In this document: in pieces, positions 9,750 through 18,156 of the stretch | How positions within the stretch are numbered: position 1 is the stretch's first letter | How the letters are laid out: each line of letters begins with the position of its first letter | Assembly: GCA_018970395.1 (NCBI GenBank) | Contig: JAGWWM010000015.1 | Coordinates: 1-49,777 of the forward strand | Origin: Bacteroidota bacterium | GTDB lineage: Bacteria; Bacteroidota; Bacteroidia; Chitinophagales; Chitinophagaceae | Direction: 5' to 3' | DNA length: 49,777 nucleotides | Translations under genes and position numbers: made by a program | Notes under the pieces: model-generated | What the model was told of the DNA's origin: nothing | Databases searched by the model: none | What the model saw: only the letters and a program-made list of their open reading frames with translations

Positions 9750-10667
9750 ATGCCCCGACAAAATACTGCTCAATTACTGATGATTCGTCCGGTTGGCTTT
9801 GCTTTCAATGCACAAACTGCGGTGAACAATGCTTTTCAACAGGAAAGTGCTGGCGCCAATACCCAGCAACTTGCCTTGCAGGAATTTGATGCTTTTGTTA
9901 CCCGTTTAAGAGAAGCGGGCGTTCAGGTTACAGTAGTAGAAGACACTCCTGAACCGGCTACACCCGACAGTATTTTCCCCAATAACTGGGTCAGTTTTCA
10001 TGAAGACGGAACGGTTTTTCTTTATCCCATGTTTGCGATTAATCGCCGAGCAGAAAGAAAACCGCATGTGATAGAAACCATTAGAGAACAATTCAAGGTT
10101 GGGGAAGTGATTGACTTCACAGATTCTGAAAAGGAAGGATTATTTTTAGAAGGCACCGGCAGCATGGTACTTGATCGTGCAAATAAAATTGCCTATGCCT
10201 GTATTTCCCCCCGCACCGATCGTACCTTATTTGAAAAATGGTGTGAGCGTGCCGGTTTCACTCCCTGTAGCTTTAACAGTGTGGATGATAAAGGAGGTGC
10301 TGTTTATCATACCAACGTGATGATGTGCGTAGCCGATCGTTATGTGGTGATTTGTCTGGAAAGCATACCGGATGAAAAGGAGAAAAAAGCGGTAATTGAA
10401 CAATTAGAACGGAGCGGAAAAACAATCATTTCCATCAGTCTTTTTCAAATGAATCATTTTGCCGGCAATATGCTGCAGGTTGAAAATTTGAAAGGAGAAA
10501 AAATTTTGGTAATGAGTCAACAGGCTTATGACTCCCTGAACACAGAACAAATTCAAACGCTTGCAGCTTTCAACACCATTCTAACGGGGGATCTTTCCAC
10601 CATTGAAACCAACGGAGGGGGCAGTGCGCGCTGTATGATGGCAGAGGTTTTTCTTCCCAAAAAATAA
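9750..10667 (+). CDS. ctlX: Citrulline utilization hydrolase CtlX-type
   Basis: Smaller amidinotransferase-fold hydrolase of 305 residues, resembling CtlX, described as a citrulline ureidase giving ornithine, CO2 and ammonia. Active-site blocks are PDSIFPNNWVSFHEDG (72-87), EGTGSM (134-139), YHTN with His187, and GGGSARCMM with Cys295. It sits 28 bases after the longer deiminase-like gene on the same strand, which supports a two-step arginine breakdown. It ends four bases before the convergent RmlD-like gene, with no obvious terminator between them. Confidence 0.85.
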   Translation: MPRQNTAQLLMIRPVGFAFNAQTAVNNAFQQESAGANTQQLALQEFDAFVTRLREAGVQVTVVEDTPEPATPDSIFPNNWVSFHEDGTVFLYPMFAINRRAERKPHVIETIREQFKVGEVIDFTDSEKEGLFLEGTGSMVLDRANKIAYACISPRTDRTLFEKWCERAGFTPCSFNSVDDKGGAVYHTNVMMCVADRYVVICLESIPDEKEKKAVIEQLERSGKTIISISLFQMNHFAGNMLQVENLKGEKILVMSQQAYDSLNTEQIQTLAAFNTILTGDLSTIETNGGGSARCMMAEVFLPKK

Positions 10668-10671
10668 AAGC

Positions 10672-11571
10672 TTAGTTCAGCCCGAGTACTTCCTTCAGTC
10701 CTTCATTCAAATCAATAGGTGCATAGCCTAATTCTCTTACTGCCTTATCAATGATGAAGCCGGTCTTAAGCGGTCTTTTCGCAGGCTCTTTAAAAACGGA
10801 AGCATCTACGGGTTCGATCAGATTTTTATTTTTTCCCAGCAAATCTGCAATCCTGCACGCCAGTTGATAAGGAGTACAGGTATCTTTACCGGAGAGATGA
10901 TAAATACCCGTAGCATGTTTAACAATGGCGAGCAGTATTCCTTTTGCCAGATCCTCCGCATAAGTGGGGGTACGAACCTGATCGTTAACGACTTTAATTT
11001 TTTCTCCGGCATTTAATTTATCTTGTACCCAATGCACAAAATTGGAGCGACCTCCGGGTACTTTTTTTCCATATACCAGTACGGTTCGGATAATACAGGA
11101 ATGCAAGGAGGAAAGGCTAACCATTTCTTCTGCCAGCAATTTTGATTCACCATAAAGATTGACCGGATTTGGTTCTGCGTTTTCATCATAGGGGCCTGCT
11201 TCACCATCAAACACAAAATCAGTACTTAAATAAATGAAATACGCTTTAGAACGTTCTGCTGCCTTCAGTAGAGAACGCGTAGCACCCACATTCACTTTCC
11301 AGCAACGATCGGGATGCGCCTGACATTCGTTGGGAAGCGATAAAGCTGCAGCATGGATGATGATATGAGGAGCGATTTTATCCAGCAACCGCTCTGTTTT
11401 TTTGAAATTTTCCAGATTCACATCATGATAATGAACCCCTGCAGATTTACCCAAAGGAAGACGAGAAGGGCCTTTTCCCAAAGCATGAATACTGAACTTT
11501 CCCTCCTGCACCAGTTTTTGAATGAGGTGCTGCCCAACCAGTCCATTAGCACCGGTAACAAGAATATTCAT
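10672..11571 (-). CDS. RmlD-like NAD(P)-dependent sugar reductase (SDR family)
   Basis: Extended short-chain dehydrogenase of 299 residues. It has the nucleotide-binding TGANGLVGQHL (6-16), the STDFVFDG block (116-123) typical of dTDP-4-dehydrorhamnose reductases, and the catalytic Y140xxxK144 pair in LYGESK. RmlD makes dTDP-L-rhamnose for surface polysaccharide. No rmlA, rmlB or rmlC lies nearby, so the true substrate is open: another sugar nucleotide is possible. It follows the L,D-transpeptidase gene on the same strand after 83 bases. Confidence 0.8.
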   Translation of the reverse strand: MNILVTGANGLVGQHLIQKLVQEGKFSIHALGKGPSRLPLGKSAGVHYHDVNLENFKKTERLLDKIAPHIIIHAAALSLPNECQAHPDRCWKVNVGATRSLLKAAERSKAYFIYLSTDFVFDGEAGPYDENAEPNPVNLYGESKLLAEEMVSLSSLHSCIIRTVLVYGKKVPGGRSNFVHWVQDKLNAGEKIKVVNDQVRTPTYAEDLAKGILLAIVKHATGIYHLSGKDTCTPYQLACRIADLLGKNKNLIEPVDASVFKEPAKRPLKTGFIIDKAVRELGYAPIDLNEGLKEVLGLN

Positions 11572-11654
11572 CTGTTGATTAGTTGTTGGTTTTAATTGCT
11601 CTATGTTATGCCGTTATGGGCATTTCATAACAGGTTAAAGATAAACAATCCCTT

Positions 11655-12443
11655 TCATTCAGCCGTAGATGCCATCACATATCTGCCTTTGTGATCTGTT
11701 TCGATCACCGGCAAGCGGCGGTATTTTTCAAAATAGGAATAGGCGGGTTGAAGGGTAAGATGAAAGGATTTCAAATGGGCGTGACCGGGGTATTGCAAAT
11801 GGAATTTTTTTTCGGAGGCCGGGTGGTTGAAGCGATAAGGAAAGATATGTACAGGAATCAGCTCCTGTCCCTGATGTCTGGCAACTGCCGTTATGCAATA
11901 TAGTTGCTCAATAAAAATATCGGTTATGGGCAAACAGCCAATGGTTACACATTTTCCATGGATATAAATATCTCCTCCCGGTTTTTGCGGATCGCTTTGC
12001 AATAAGTCTGCGGCGTTGGGGTAATTCAGGCCGAGTGCCAAATGAAAATTGCTGTAAGGTTTCCATTCATTGATATGATAAAATCCTTCGGGAATTTGTT
12101 TATCCCCTTCTTTTCTCTTTGGACCAAACGTACCGGATACCGCACACAAAGGATAGGTTTTAAAAAGCAGGAATGTACTGTCAGTATTGGACTGAATCCA
12201 TACTTCCATTTCTTTTTCGAGTTTAAATGTCCGAATGAAAAGATTGGTAACCGGCCAATCAAACCCTTTGGATTGAAGTTCCTGCCGGAGACCAGCAATA
12301 ATTTTTTTGTAAATCTTCGCTTCTTTAGATGTTTGAAAGAAATCAGGCTCAACAGCAGATTGAGCCGAAGCAGTTAATTGAAAGCAGACAATCAGAAAAA
12401 GAAAAATGCAGCCTAGCTTCATTGCTTGATTGGTAAGCAACAA
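11655..12443 (-). CDS. L,D-transpeptidase, YafK-like (YkuD fold)
   Basis: Secreted murein-modifying enzyme of 262 residues. After a signal peptide (hydrophobic 10-25, ending ASAQ), the catalytic motif reads GDIYIHGKCVTIGC, with His162 and nucleophile Cys170, followed by LPITD. This is the YkuD signature in its YafK/ErfK variant. Such enzymes link peptidoglycan to itself or to envelope proteins, or trim such links. A second Met at residue 8 would give a better-shaped signal peptide, so the start could be 21 bases further in. The next gene on this strand is an SDR reductase. Confidence 0.85.
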   Translation of the reverse strand: MLLTNQAMKLGCIFLFLIVCFQLTASAQSAVEPDFFQTSKEAKIYKKIIAGLRQELQSKGFDWPVTNLFIRTFKLEKEMEVWIQSNTDSTFLLFKTYPLCAVSGTFGPKRKEGDKQIPEGFYHINEWKPYSNFHLALGLNYPNAADLLQSDPQKPGGDIYIHGKCVTIGCLPITDIFIEQLYCITAVARHQGQELIPVHIFPYRFNHPASEKKFHLQYPGHAHLKSFHLTLQPAYSYFEKYRRLPVIETDHKGRYVMASTAE

Positions 12444-12471
12444 ATGTAATCAATTCGCAAAGTCAAAAATG

Positions 12472-13608
12472 TTAAAGATTTCCACGGGAAGCCTGCTCTC
12501 TTTCAATGGCTTCAAATAAGGCTTTAAAATTTCCTTTGCCAAAACTTTGGGCTCCTTTTCGCTGGATGATTTCAAAAAATAAAGTCGGACGATCCTGTAC
12601 GGGTTTTGTAAAAAGTTGCAAAAGATATCCTTCTTCATCCCGATCAACCAGAATCCCCAATTCTTTAAGCGGGGCGATATCTTCGTCAATGGCTCCTACT
12701 CGCTCAAGCAGATCATCATAATAAGACTTGGGCACCTGTAAAAATTCAACTCCTCTGCTGCGTAAACTCCGAACCGTAGCAACGATATCTTTAGTAGCCA
12801 TTGCCACATGCTGCACCCCTTCTCCATCATAAAAATCAAGATATTCTTCTACCTGACTTTTCTTTTTTCCTTCTGCCGGCTCATTAATCGGGAACTTTAC
12901 ATATCCGTTTCCGCTGCTCATCACTTTACTCATCAACGCGGAGTATTCGGTGGAAATATCCTTATCATCAAAAGATAAAATATTTTTAAAGCCCATCACC
13001 TCTTCATAAAATTTCACCCATGGATTCATCTGATTCCAGCCTACATTGCCAACACAGTGATCTACATATTGCAGGCCGGATTCTTCCGGTTTAAACCATG
13101 GGTTCTCCCATTTACGAAAGCCCGGCAAAAACACACCTTTATAATTTTTTCTTTCAATAAACAAATGCACTGTTTCTCCATAGGTATGAATGCCGCTGAC
13201 AACCGCTTCTCCTTCCGCATCTGTCAGCACCTGAGGTTCCTGATAGGATTGCGCTCCTCGCGAAGTTGTCTGCTGCCAGGCATCACGGGCATCATCCACC
13301 CTTAAAGCAAGCATTTTCACGCCATCACCGTGCCGGTGAACATGATCCGCTATTGGATGATTGCTCCGAATGGGAGTAGTTAATACAAAAGTGAGTTTGT
13401 TTTGCCGGATCGCATAGCTGGCACGATCTTTTATGCCGGTCTCAGGACCCGCATAGGCAAGCGCCTGAAATCCAAAAGCGCTCATATAATAATGGGCGGC
13501 CTGCTTGGCATTGCCCACATAAAATTCAACATAATCGGTTCCTTGCAGAGGAAGAAAATCGGCAGCGGGAGTGGCAGCAGATTGTGCCGTAGCTTGCGTA
13601 ACAGACAT
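12472..13608 (-). CDS. hppD: 4-hydroxyphenylpyruvate dioxygenase
   Basis: Fe(II) enzyme that turns 4-hydroxyphenylpyruvate into homogentisate in tyrosine breakdown. Counting from MSVTQ (378 residues), the 2-His-1-Glu iron ligands are His184 (VDHCVGNV), His267 (GVQHVAMATKD) and Glu346 (FFEIIQRKG). The C-terminal gating segment GKGNFKALFEAIE is also present. The start is set at the internal Met rather than at 13689, because the family begins close to the PADFLPLQGTDYVEF strand. No homogentisate dioxygenase gene lies in the window. Confidence 0.93.
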   Translation of the reverse strand: MSVTQATAQSAATPAADFLPLQGTDYVEFYVGNAKQAAHYYMSAFGFQALAYAGPETGIKDRASYAIRQNKLTFVLTTPIRSNHPIADHVHRHGDGVKMLALRVDDARDAWQQTTSRGAQSYQEPQVLTDAEGEAVVSGIHTYGETVHLFIERKNYKGVFLPGFRKWENPWFKPEESGLQYVDHCVGNVGWNQMNPWVKFYEEVMGFKNILSFDDKDISTEYSALMSKVMSSGNGYVKFPINEPAEGKKKSQVEEYLDFYDGEGVQHVAMATKDIVATVRSLRSRGVEFLQVPKSYYDDLLERVGAIDEDIAPLKELGILVDRDEEGYLLQLFTKPVQDRPTLFFEIIQRKGAQSFGKGNFKALFEAIEREQASRGNL

Positions 13609-13764
13609 AACAATCGTTTTAGGTAACAAAGGTTTAATGATAAACCGGCGTAAAGATAAAAAGGAAAGACGGGATAAAGCAGCGACCAAAAAACAATTTA
13701 ACTTGCCGTCGGAATAACCAGGTCAGCGTTTTACGAAAAATCATTTTACCCAACATCAAAAAAC

Positions 13765-14889
13765 ATGAAGAAAGCCGGTATTTTAGGAGGTGGGCAATTA
13801 GGGCGCATGCTATTACAGACAGCCATCAATTATCCAGTTGAAACTTTTGTACTGGAAAACGATCCGGATTGCCCGTCGGCACATTTATGTCATCATTTTA
13901 TATTGGGAGATATTCAGGATTTTGAGACGGTTTATGCCTTTGGAAAGGAGCTGAATGTACTCACTATTGAAATAGAATCCGTCAATGTGGAGGCGTTGGA
14001 GAAACTGGAAGCGGAAGGAGTAAAAGTGATTCCTTCTCCCGCAGCTTTACGAATCATTCAGAATAAGATTACACAAAAAAAATTTTATACGCAGCATCAG
14101 ATTCCAACTGCACCCTTTTTAGTTACAGAGAAAAAAGCCGACCTGGAACAGCATACTGACTTTCTACCCGCAGTGCATAAGTTAGCCAGCGGAGGTTATG
14201 ACGGCAAGGGCGTACAAATCATAGAAAACAGAGATCAGCTTTCATTGGGTTTTGAGGGGGCAGCCGTATTGGAAAAAATGATTCCTGTTGAACTGGAAAT
14301 TTCAGTAATAGTAGCCGTTGACACTAAAGGAGCAATCGTAACTTATCCTCCTGCCGCCATGGTGTTTGATCCGCAATTAAATCTGCTCGATTATCAGATT
14401 GCACCCGCACCCATTACTTCCACATTGGCTCAGCAGGCCGATGCGATTGCCCGTCAGGTAGCGATGGCATTTCAGTCGCCTGGTTTGTTTGCCGTTGAAT
14501 TGTTGGCCGATCAATCGGGTAAGGTATGGGTCAATGAAACCGCGCCGCGTGTACACAACAGCGGTCATCATAGTATTGAGGGGAATATGTGTTCTCAGTT
14601 TGATATGTTATGGCGGATTTTGCTGGAATATCCTTTAGGCTCAACGGAGGCATTATGCACGACCGTACTGGTTAACATTCTGGGATCGGAAGGAGCTGCG
14701 GGAGCAGTGCTTTATAAAGGATTAGAAAACGTATTGGCAACTCCAAATGCTTATCTTCACTTGTATGGAAAACAACTCACAAAACCGGGAAGAAAGATGG
14801 GACATATCACTTATTGCGGCAATAATGTTCAGGACTTAATCGAAAAAGCGGAGTTGGGTAAAAAGCAATTAAAAGTGGTGGCGAAATAA
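13765..14889 (+). CDS. purK: 5-(carboxyamino)imidazole ribonucleotide synthase
   Basis: ATP-grasp enzyme that carboxylates AIR to N5-CAIR in purine synthesis, with PurE acting next. The protein has 374 residues. The N-terminal GGGQLGRML (8-16) and IEIESVN blocks, the glycine-rich ATP loop KLASGGYDGKGVQI (139-152) and the NETAPRVHNSGHHS block (257-270) are all diagnostic. It is full length and intact. It stands alone on the plus strand and converges on the glycosyltransferase gene 20 bases downstream. Confidence 0.95.
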   Translation: MKKAGILGGGQLGRMLLQTAINYPVETFVLENDPDCPSAHLCHHFILGDIQDFETVYAFGKELNVLTIEIESVNVEALEKLEAEGVKVIPSPAALRIIQNKITQKKFYTQHQIPTAPFLVTEKKADLEQHTDFLPAVHKLASGGYDGKGVQIIENRDQLSLGFEGAAVLEKMIPVELEISVIVAVDTKGAIVTYPPAAMVFDPQLNLLDYQIAPAPITSTLAQQADAIARQVAMAFQSPGLFAVELLADQSGKVWVNETAPRVHNSGHHSIEGNMCSQFDMLWRILLEYPLGSTEALCTTVLVNILGSEGAAGAVLYKGLENVLATPNAYLHLYGKQLTKPGRKMGHITYCGNNVQDLIEKAELGKKQLKVVAK

Positions 14890-14909
14890 TTTAATCTTTT
14901 TGAGCAGCC

Positions 14910-15620
14910 TTACTTTTTCCCAAACTTCAGTTTGAGTACACCCAGGATACCTTCTTCAATGATACCGGAATTCATTTTGCTCACTCCATATTTTCTGTCC
15001 ACAAAAGTGATGGGTACTTCGCGCAGCTTAAACGACAATTTCCAAGCAACATATTTCATTTCAATCTGAAAGGCATAACCAATGAAACGGATAGCATCCA
15101 GATTGATTGCGCGTAGCACATTTGCCTTATAACAGACAAAGCCTGCAGTTGGATCTTTAACCGGCATACCAAGCAGTAATCGGGTATATAAAGATGCTCC
15201 TTTAGATAAAAAGATGCGGCTTGCCGGCCAGTTTTTCACATCTCCCCCGGGAATATACCGGCTACCAACAGCGATATCAGCACCTTCTGTTTTACAAGCC
15301 TGGTACAAACGTTCCAGATCAGCAGGGTTGTGACTGAAATCGGCGTCCATTTCACAAATATATTCATACCCTCTTTGCAAAGACCATTTAAATCCATGTA
15401 TATAAGCTGTACCCAGTCCTAATTTACCCTTTCGCTCTTCAATGAAAAGTGCGCCTGGATAGGTTTGCATTTTTTCTTTTACCAGTTGAGCCGTTCCATC
15501 CGGAGAACCATCGTCTATAACCAGTATATGAAAGCCCTGTTGGAGAGAGAATACAGCATCAATGATAGCGCCGATATTATCTTTTTCGTTGTAGGTTGGT
15601 ATGATGACAATTTTTTCCAA
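14910..15620 (-). CDS. Polyprenol-phosphate mannosyltransferase-like GT2 enzyme
   Basis: Glycosyltransferase family 2 protein of 236 residues. It has the GT-A fold marks IPTYNEKDNIGAII, VIDDGSPDGTA and the metal-binding DADFSHNP. It closely resembles single-domain dolichyl/polyprenyl-phosphate mannose synthases, which load a sugar on a lipid carrier for later transfer outside the membrane. No transmembrane helices are seen, matching the soluble bacterial type. It lies just downstream of the exonuclease gene (32-base gap, same strand). Confidence 0.85.
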   Translation of the reverse strand: MEKIVIIPTYNEKDNIGAIIDAVFSLQQGFHILVIDDGSPDGTAQLVKEKMQTYPGALFIEERKGKLGLGTAYIHGFKWSLQRGYEYICEMDADFSHNPADLERLYQACKTEGADIAVGSRYIPGGDVKNWPASRIFLSKGASLYTRLLLGMPVKDPTAGFVCYKANVLRAINLDAIRFIGYAFQIEMKYVAWKLSFKLREVPITFVDRKYGVSKMNSGIIEEGILGVLKLKFGKK

Positions 15621-15652
15621 TACAGATTTTACAAGTTAAGGAGCGGCGAAAG

Positions 15653-16486
15653 TTACTTCTTTTTCAGCAGTGCGCGGTTTAATATTTCGGTCAGTTTTTG
15701 TTTGGTATGTAAAGCAAAATCTCCTTTCATCATCCAGTCGTAGTATTGCGGTTCCGCTTTCAAAACCTCTTCTACAGAACGTCCTTTATATTTCCCGAAA
15801 TTAAATACTTCGATTCCGTTTTCAAAAACCATTCGTCGGGCATAATCTACTATTTTCTCTTCCCCAATCACTGCCAATACTGTATCCACCGTATTGCCCA
15901 GCTGGGGATAGCGCGTCAACTGTGCCTGGAGAATTTCCCAGGTAGCGGAAGCATCTACTTCAGCACTATGTGCACCTTCGAGTATTTTGTTGCAATAAAA
16001 TTTGTATGCAGCAGAGAGCGTGCGTTGTTCCATCTGATGAAATATTTTCTGCACATCCACCAGTCTTGAAGCCCCCGGATTCCAGTCTATCCCTACTCTT
16101 AGAAAAGATTCAGCCAGCATTGGAATATCAAACCGGTTGCTATTATAGCCGGACAAATCACATCCCTGTATGAATTGAGCAATCTCATTAGCCAGTTGCT
16201 TAAAAGTAGGAGCATCTTTTACCATTTCGTTGGTAATGCCATGTACAGCGATAGCCGCTTCTGGAATCGGCATTTCAGGATTAATCAATTTACGTTTGAC
16301 TTCCTTGGTGCCGTCCGGCTTCACCTTCACCATTGCAATTTCTATAATACGATCAGCAGTAATATTGACGCCGGTTGTTTCCAGGTCAATAAAGACTAAA
16401 GGTTTTTGCAATTGTAATCCGGCATTTCCCTTGGTGTCATCAGAAGCGTCTGATGAAAAGTTGATGGTTGTTTGTTGGTTCGACAT
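15653..16486 (-). CDS. DnaQ-like 3'-5' exonuclease with C-terminal extension
   Basis: DEDDh-type exonuclease of 277 residues. Motif I is FIDLETTG with Asp34 and Glu36; motif II is in GYNSNRFDIPML; motif III is HSAEVDA. It resembles the epsilon subunit of DNA polymerase III and related repair or RNA exonucleases. A C-terminal part (FGKYKGRSVEEVLKAEPQYY) matches the small domain often attached to this family in Bacteroidota. A TATTTTTG box at plus 16492-16499 lies just before the ATG, so the message may be nearly leaderless. Whether it is the replicative proofreader is not decided by sequence. Confidence 0.88.
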   Translation of the reverse strand: MSNQQTTINFSSDASDDTKGNAGLQLQKPLVFIDLETTGVNITADRIIEIAMVKVKPDGTKEVKRKLINPEMPIPEAAIAVHGITNEMVKDAPTFKQLANEIAQFIQGCDLSGYNSNRFDIPMLAESFLRVGIDWNPGASRLVDVQKIFHQMEQRTLSAAYKFYCNKILEGAHSAEVDASATWEILQAQLTRYPQLGNTVDTVLAVIGEEKIVDYARRMVFENGIEVFNFGKYKGRSVEEVLKAEPQYYDWMMKGDFALHTKQKLTEILNRALLKKK

Positions 16487-16605
16487 ATTTACAAAAATAA
16501 ATATTTAAAGCATAGTAAGGCTTTACCCTTAAACTTTAAGTTTTGGAGGTTAAGGATTTGCACGCACCGGCAAAGCGCTACATCTTTACATCAAATCCAA
16601 ACGTT

Positions 16606-16728
16606 ATGAAAAAATTAATGCTCTACATCGTAGCACTGTTTTTAACAGCAACCATTGTAAGTTCTTGTGCCAGCCCCCGTTATGGCTGTCCGGGCAGCAC
16701 CCAGAATTACCGTCCGCTGAGAGACTGA
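16606..16728 (+). CDS. Very small predicted lipoprotein
   Basis: Forty-residue peptide beginning MKKLMLYIVALFL with a lipobox VSSC, so Cys21 should be lipidated. The mature part is about 20 residues, with CPGS and a basic end. An upstream Met at 16543 would add a non-hydrophobic leader and is not used. Similar tiny lipoproteins are frequent in Bacteroidota; no function is known. It lies 18 bases before ytxJ on the same strand and may be co-transcribed. Confidence 0.65.
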   Translation: MKKLMLYIVALFLTATIVSSCASPRYGCPGSTQNYRPLRD

Positions 16729-16746
16729 TTTAAGTATCTTCGGCGT

Positions 16747-17076
16747 ATGAACTGGAAAAATTTAAATGACATGGCAGGATGGCGATTAATTCAATCGTCA
16801 TCCTTTTCTCGCTTTCAGGTGGTTTTCAAACACAGCACTCGCTGCAGCATCAGCAGTATGGCAAAAGCAAGGATAGAAAAACAACTCCTTCCGGAGGATG
16901 AATTCTATCTGCTCGACTTGCTGAATCATCGCGACATCTCCAACGCAATCGCACAGGATTTAGAGGTAACCCACGAATCACCGCAGATACTGGTGATTAA
17001 GGATGGTGCTTGCGTGTATCATGCCAGTCATAGTGAGATAGAGTATGAAGAGGTGAAGGAGGTGTTGATGGGTTGA
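16747..17076 (+). CDS. ytxJ: Bacilliredoxin-like protein YtxJ (monothiol)
   Basis: Thioredoxin-fold protein of 109 residues that in bacilli acts on mixed disulfides with bacillithiol. The signature VVFKHSTRCSISSMA carries a single redox Cys33, the monothiol form of BrxC/YtxJ. The rest (DLLNHRDISNAIAQDL, SPQILVIKDG) fits the family. Its presence suggests that the host makes bacillithiol, which is inference. Its last codon pair GGT TGA already belongs to the TTGATTTG repeat that starts the accessory island. Confidence 0.85.
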   Translation: MNWKNLNDMAGWRLIQSSSFSRFQVVFKHSTRCSISSMAKARIEKQLLPEDEFYLLDLLNHRDISNAIAQDLEVTHESPQILVIKDGACVYHASHSEIEYEEVKEVLMG

Positions 17077-17189
17077 TTTGTTGATGCGTTGATTCGTTTA
17101 TGGGTTTAGCTCCGACAATTGCTACAACTGCTCCAAAGGAGCAACGACAACATCGAAGCGGACAACTTCTTTTCGTCTGAATCAGGATT
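17073..17189 (+). repeat. Composite island repeat, copy 1 (left end shortened)
   Basis: Starts inside the ytxJ stop codon with TTGATTTG / TTGATGCG / TTGATTCG units. The GACAAC block with the GCTCC-AAA-GGAGC hairpin follows, ending in TTTTCGTCTGAATCAGGATT. Compared with copies 3 and 5 it lacks the left AATCACAGTTCAGACGAA segment and the GGGCGAAA hairpin. Same orientation as the other four copies. Confidence 0.85.
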
Positions 17190-17209
17190 ACCACTTCTAA
17201 AAACAATTA

Positions 17210-17241
17210 GTTGTTCAATGGGGCAACTTTCATTAACTTTG
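17210..17241 (+). promoter_or_regulatory. Promoter of the higBA remnant
   Basis: GTTG at 17210-17213, then 20 bases, then TAACTTTG at 17234-17241. This fits the Bacteroidota TTTG / TAnnTTTG pattern, one base off in the -33 box. The start codon follows only six bases after the -7 box, so the message would be leaderless or nearly so. Confidence 0.5.
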
Positions 17242-17247
17242 TAAACA

Positions 17248-17592
17248 ATGAGTGAAGATAAACTAAGAAAAATCACCTTATATAAAAGTTACTTTACTGA
17301 TTTCTTTCACAAGCAGAGGCAGAAAGTAAAGGATAAAATATTATGGACATTTTGAATCATAGAAACACAACCTCATATTCCGACTGATTATTTTCAGCAC
17401 ATGGAAGGAACAGACGGGTTATATGAAATCCGGGTTAAGCAAGGCAGTGATATTTTTAGGATATTCTGCTTTTTTGATGTAGGCCAGTTAGTTGTTTTAG
17501 CAAATGGCTTTCAAAAGAAAACTCAAAAAACACCCAAAACAGAAATTGAAAAAGCGTTTAAAATTAAATTGGAATATGAAAACGAAAAATAA
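17248..17592 (+). pseudogene. HigB/RelE-like (Gp49 family) toxin with an in-frame stop
   Basis: The frame from ATG 17248 reads like a complete phage Gp49/HigB-type mRNA interferase of about 114 codons: ITLYKSYFTDFFHKQRQKV, then GLYEIRVKQGSDIFRIFCFFD and NGFQKKTQKTPKTEIEKAF. It is broken by one TGA at 17353-17355 (codon 36). Family members usually have Arg here (…ILWVLRLIE), so a single CGA to TGA change would explain it. The part after the stop stays in frame, and an internal ATG at 17401 could restart a shortened product. The 3' end overlaps the antitoxin start by 17 bases, as in intact toxin-first pairs. A sequencing error is the alternative. Confidence 0.78.
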
Positions 17593-17878
17593 TACAAAAT
17601 CACTGGATCAGTTTATTGAAGAACAATATGGCAAAAAAGGTACCGCAAAGCGCGATAAATTTGAAAAAGGGTATGCTGAATTTAAGCTCGGTTATCTGAT
17701 TCAGCAAGCCAGACTTGAAAAAGGCCTTACACAGGAAGAGCTTGCTGAAAAATGCGGCACCAATAAAGGGTACATTTCAAAAATTGAAAACAATATCAAA
17801 GAAGTTCGAATCTCTACTCTTCAAAAGATTGTTGAACTTGGTCTTGGAGGCCATCTGGAACTTTCGATCAGACTTTAA
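17576..17878 (+). CDS. HigA-like XRE-family antitoxin
   Basis: Helix-turn-helix protein of 100 residues. The start MKTKNNTKSL overlaps the toxin stop by 17 bases. The XRE domain covers about residues 40-95 (LGYLIQQARLEKGLTQEELAEKCG, then KGYISKIENN), ending GGHLELSIRL. It would neutralise HigB and repress its own promoter. Because the toxin is interrupted, this may now be an orphan antitoxin that could still protect against related toxins, which is inference. Confidence 0.85.
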   Translation: MKTKNNTKSLDQFIEEQYGKKGTAKRDKFEKGYAEFKLGYLIQQARLEKGLTQEELAEKCGTNKGYISKIENNIKEVRISTLQKIVELGLGGHLELSIRL

Positions 17879-17990
17879 CCATCAACCATTTTATAAACTA
17901 CGACTCCTATCTCATATCTCATATCTTCTATTTCAAAACTAACCCCATCTTGAACTTTGATTCAGCGGATTCAATGATTGGTATGATTAA

Positions 17991-18106
17991 TTGTCTGAAT
18001 CCGACAACCGCGACAACTGCTCCGAAGGAGCAACGACAACAGCAAAGCCGACAACTTATTTTCGTCTGAATCAGGATTCATAGGATTCGAGGATTAACAG
18101 GATTTT
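17991..18106 (+). repeat. Composite island repeat, copy 2
   Basis: Begins with a TTGTCTGAAT fragment, then four GACAAC units around GCTCCGAAGGAGC, then TTTTCGTCTGAATCAGGATT and the tail GATTCGAGGATTAACAGGATTTT. The gene-free stretch 17879-18156 is made mostly of this copy. Its right end lies about 50 bases from the truncated 3' end of the DUF1016 gene. Confidence 0.85.
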
Positions 18107-18156
18107 CCTCTCTAATAATATGACTTATTTCGGATCCAGCTCGAAGCGCAAACGAT

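Noticed and set aside
17248-17592. TGA recoded as an amino acid in higB
   Set aside because: TGA ends other intact genes here (parB, ytxJ, trxA region genes), and no selenocysteine-type element or Cys homologue position is seen. A nonsense change is simpler.
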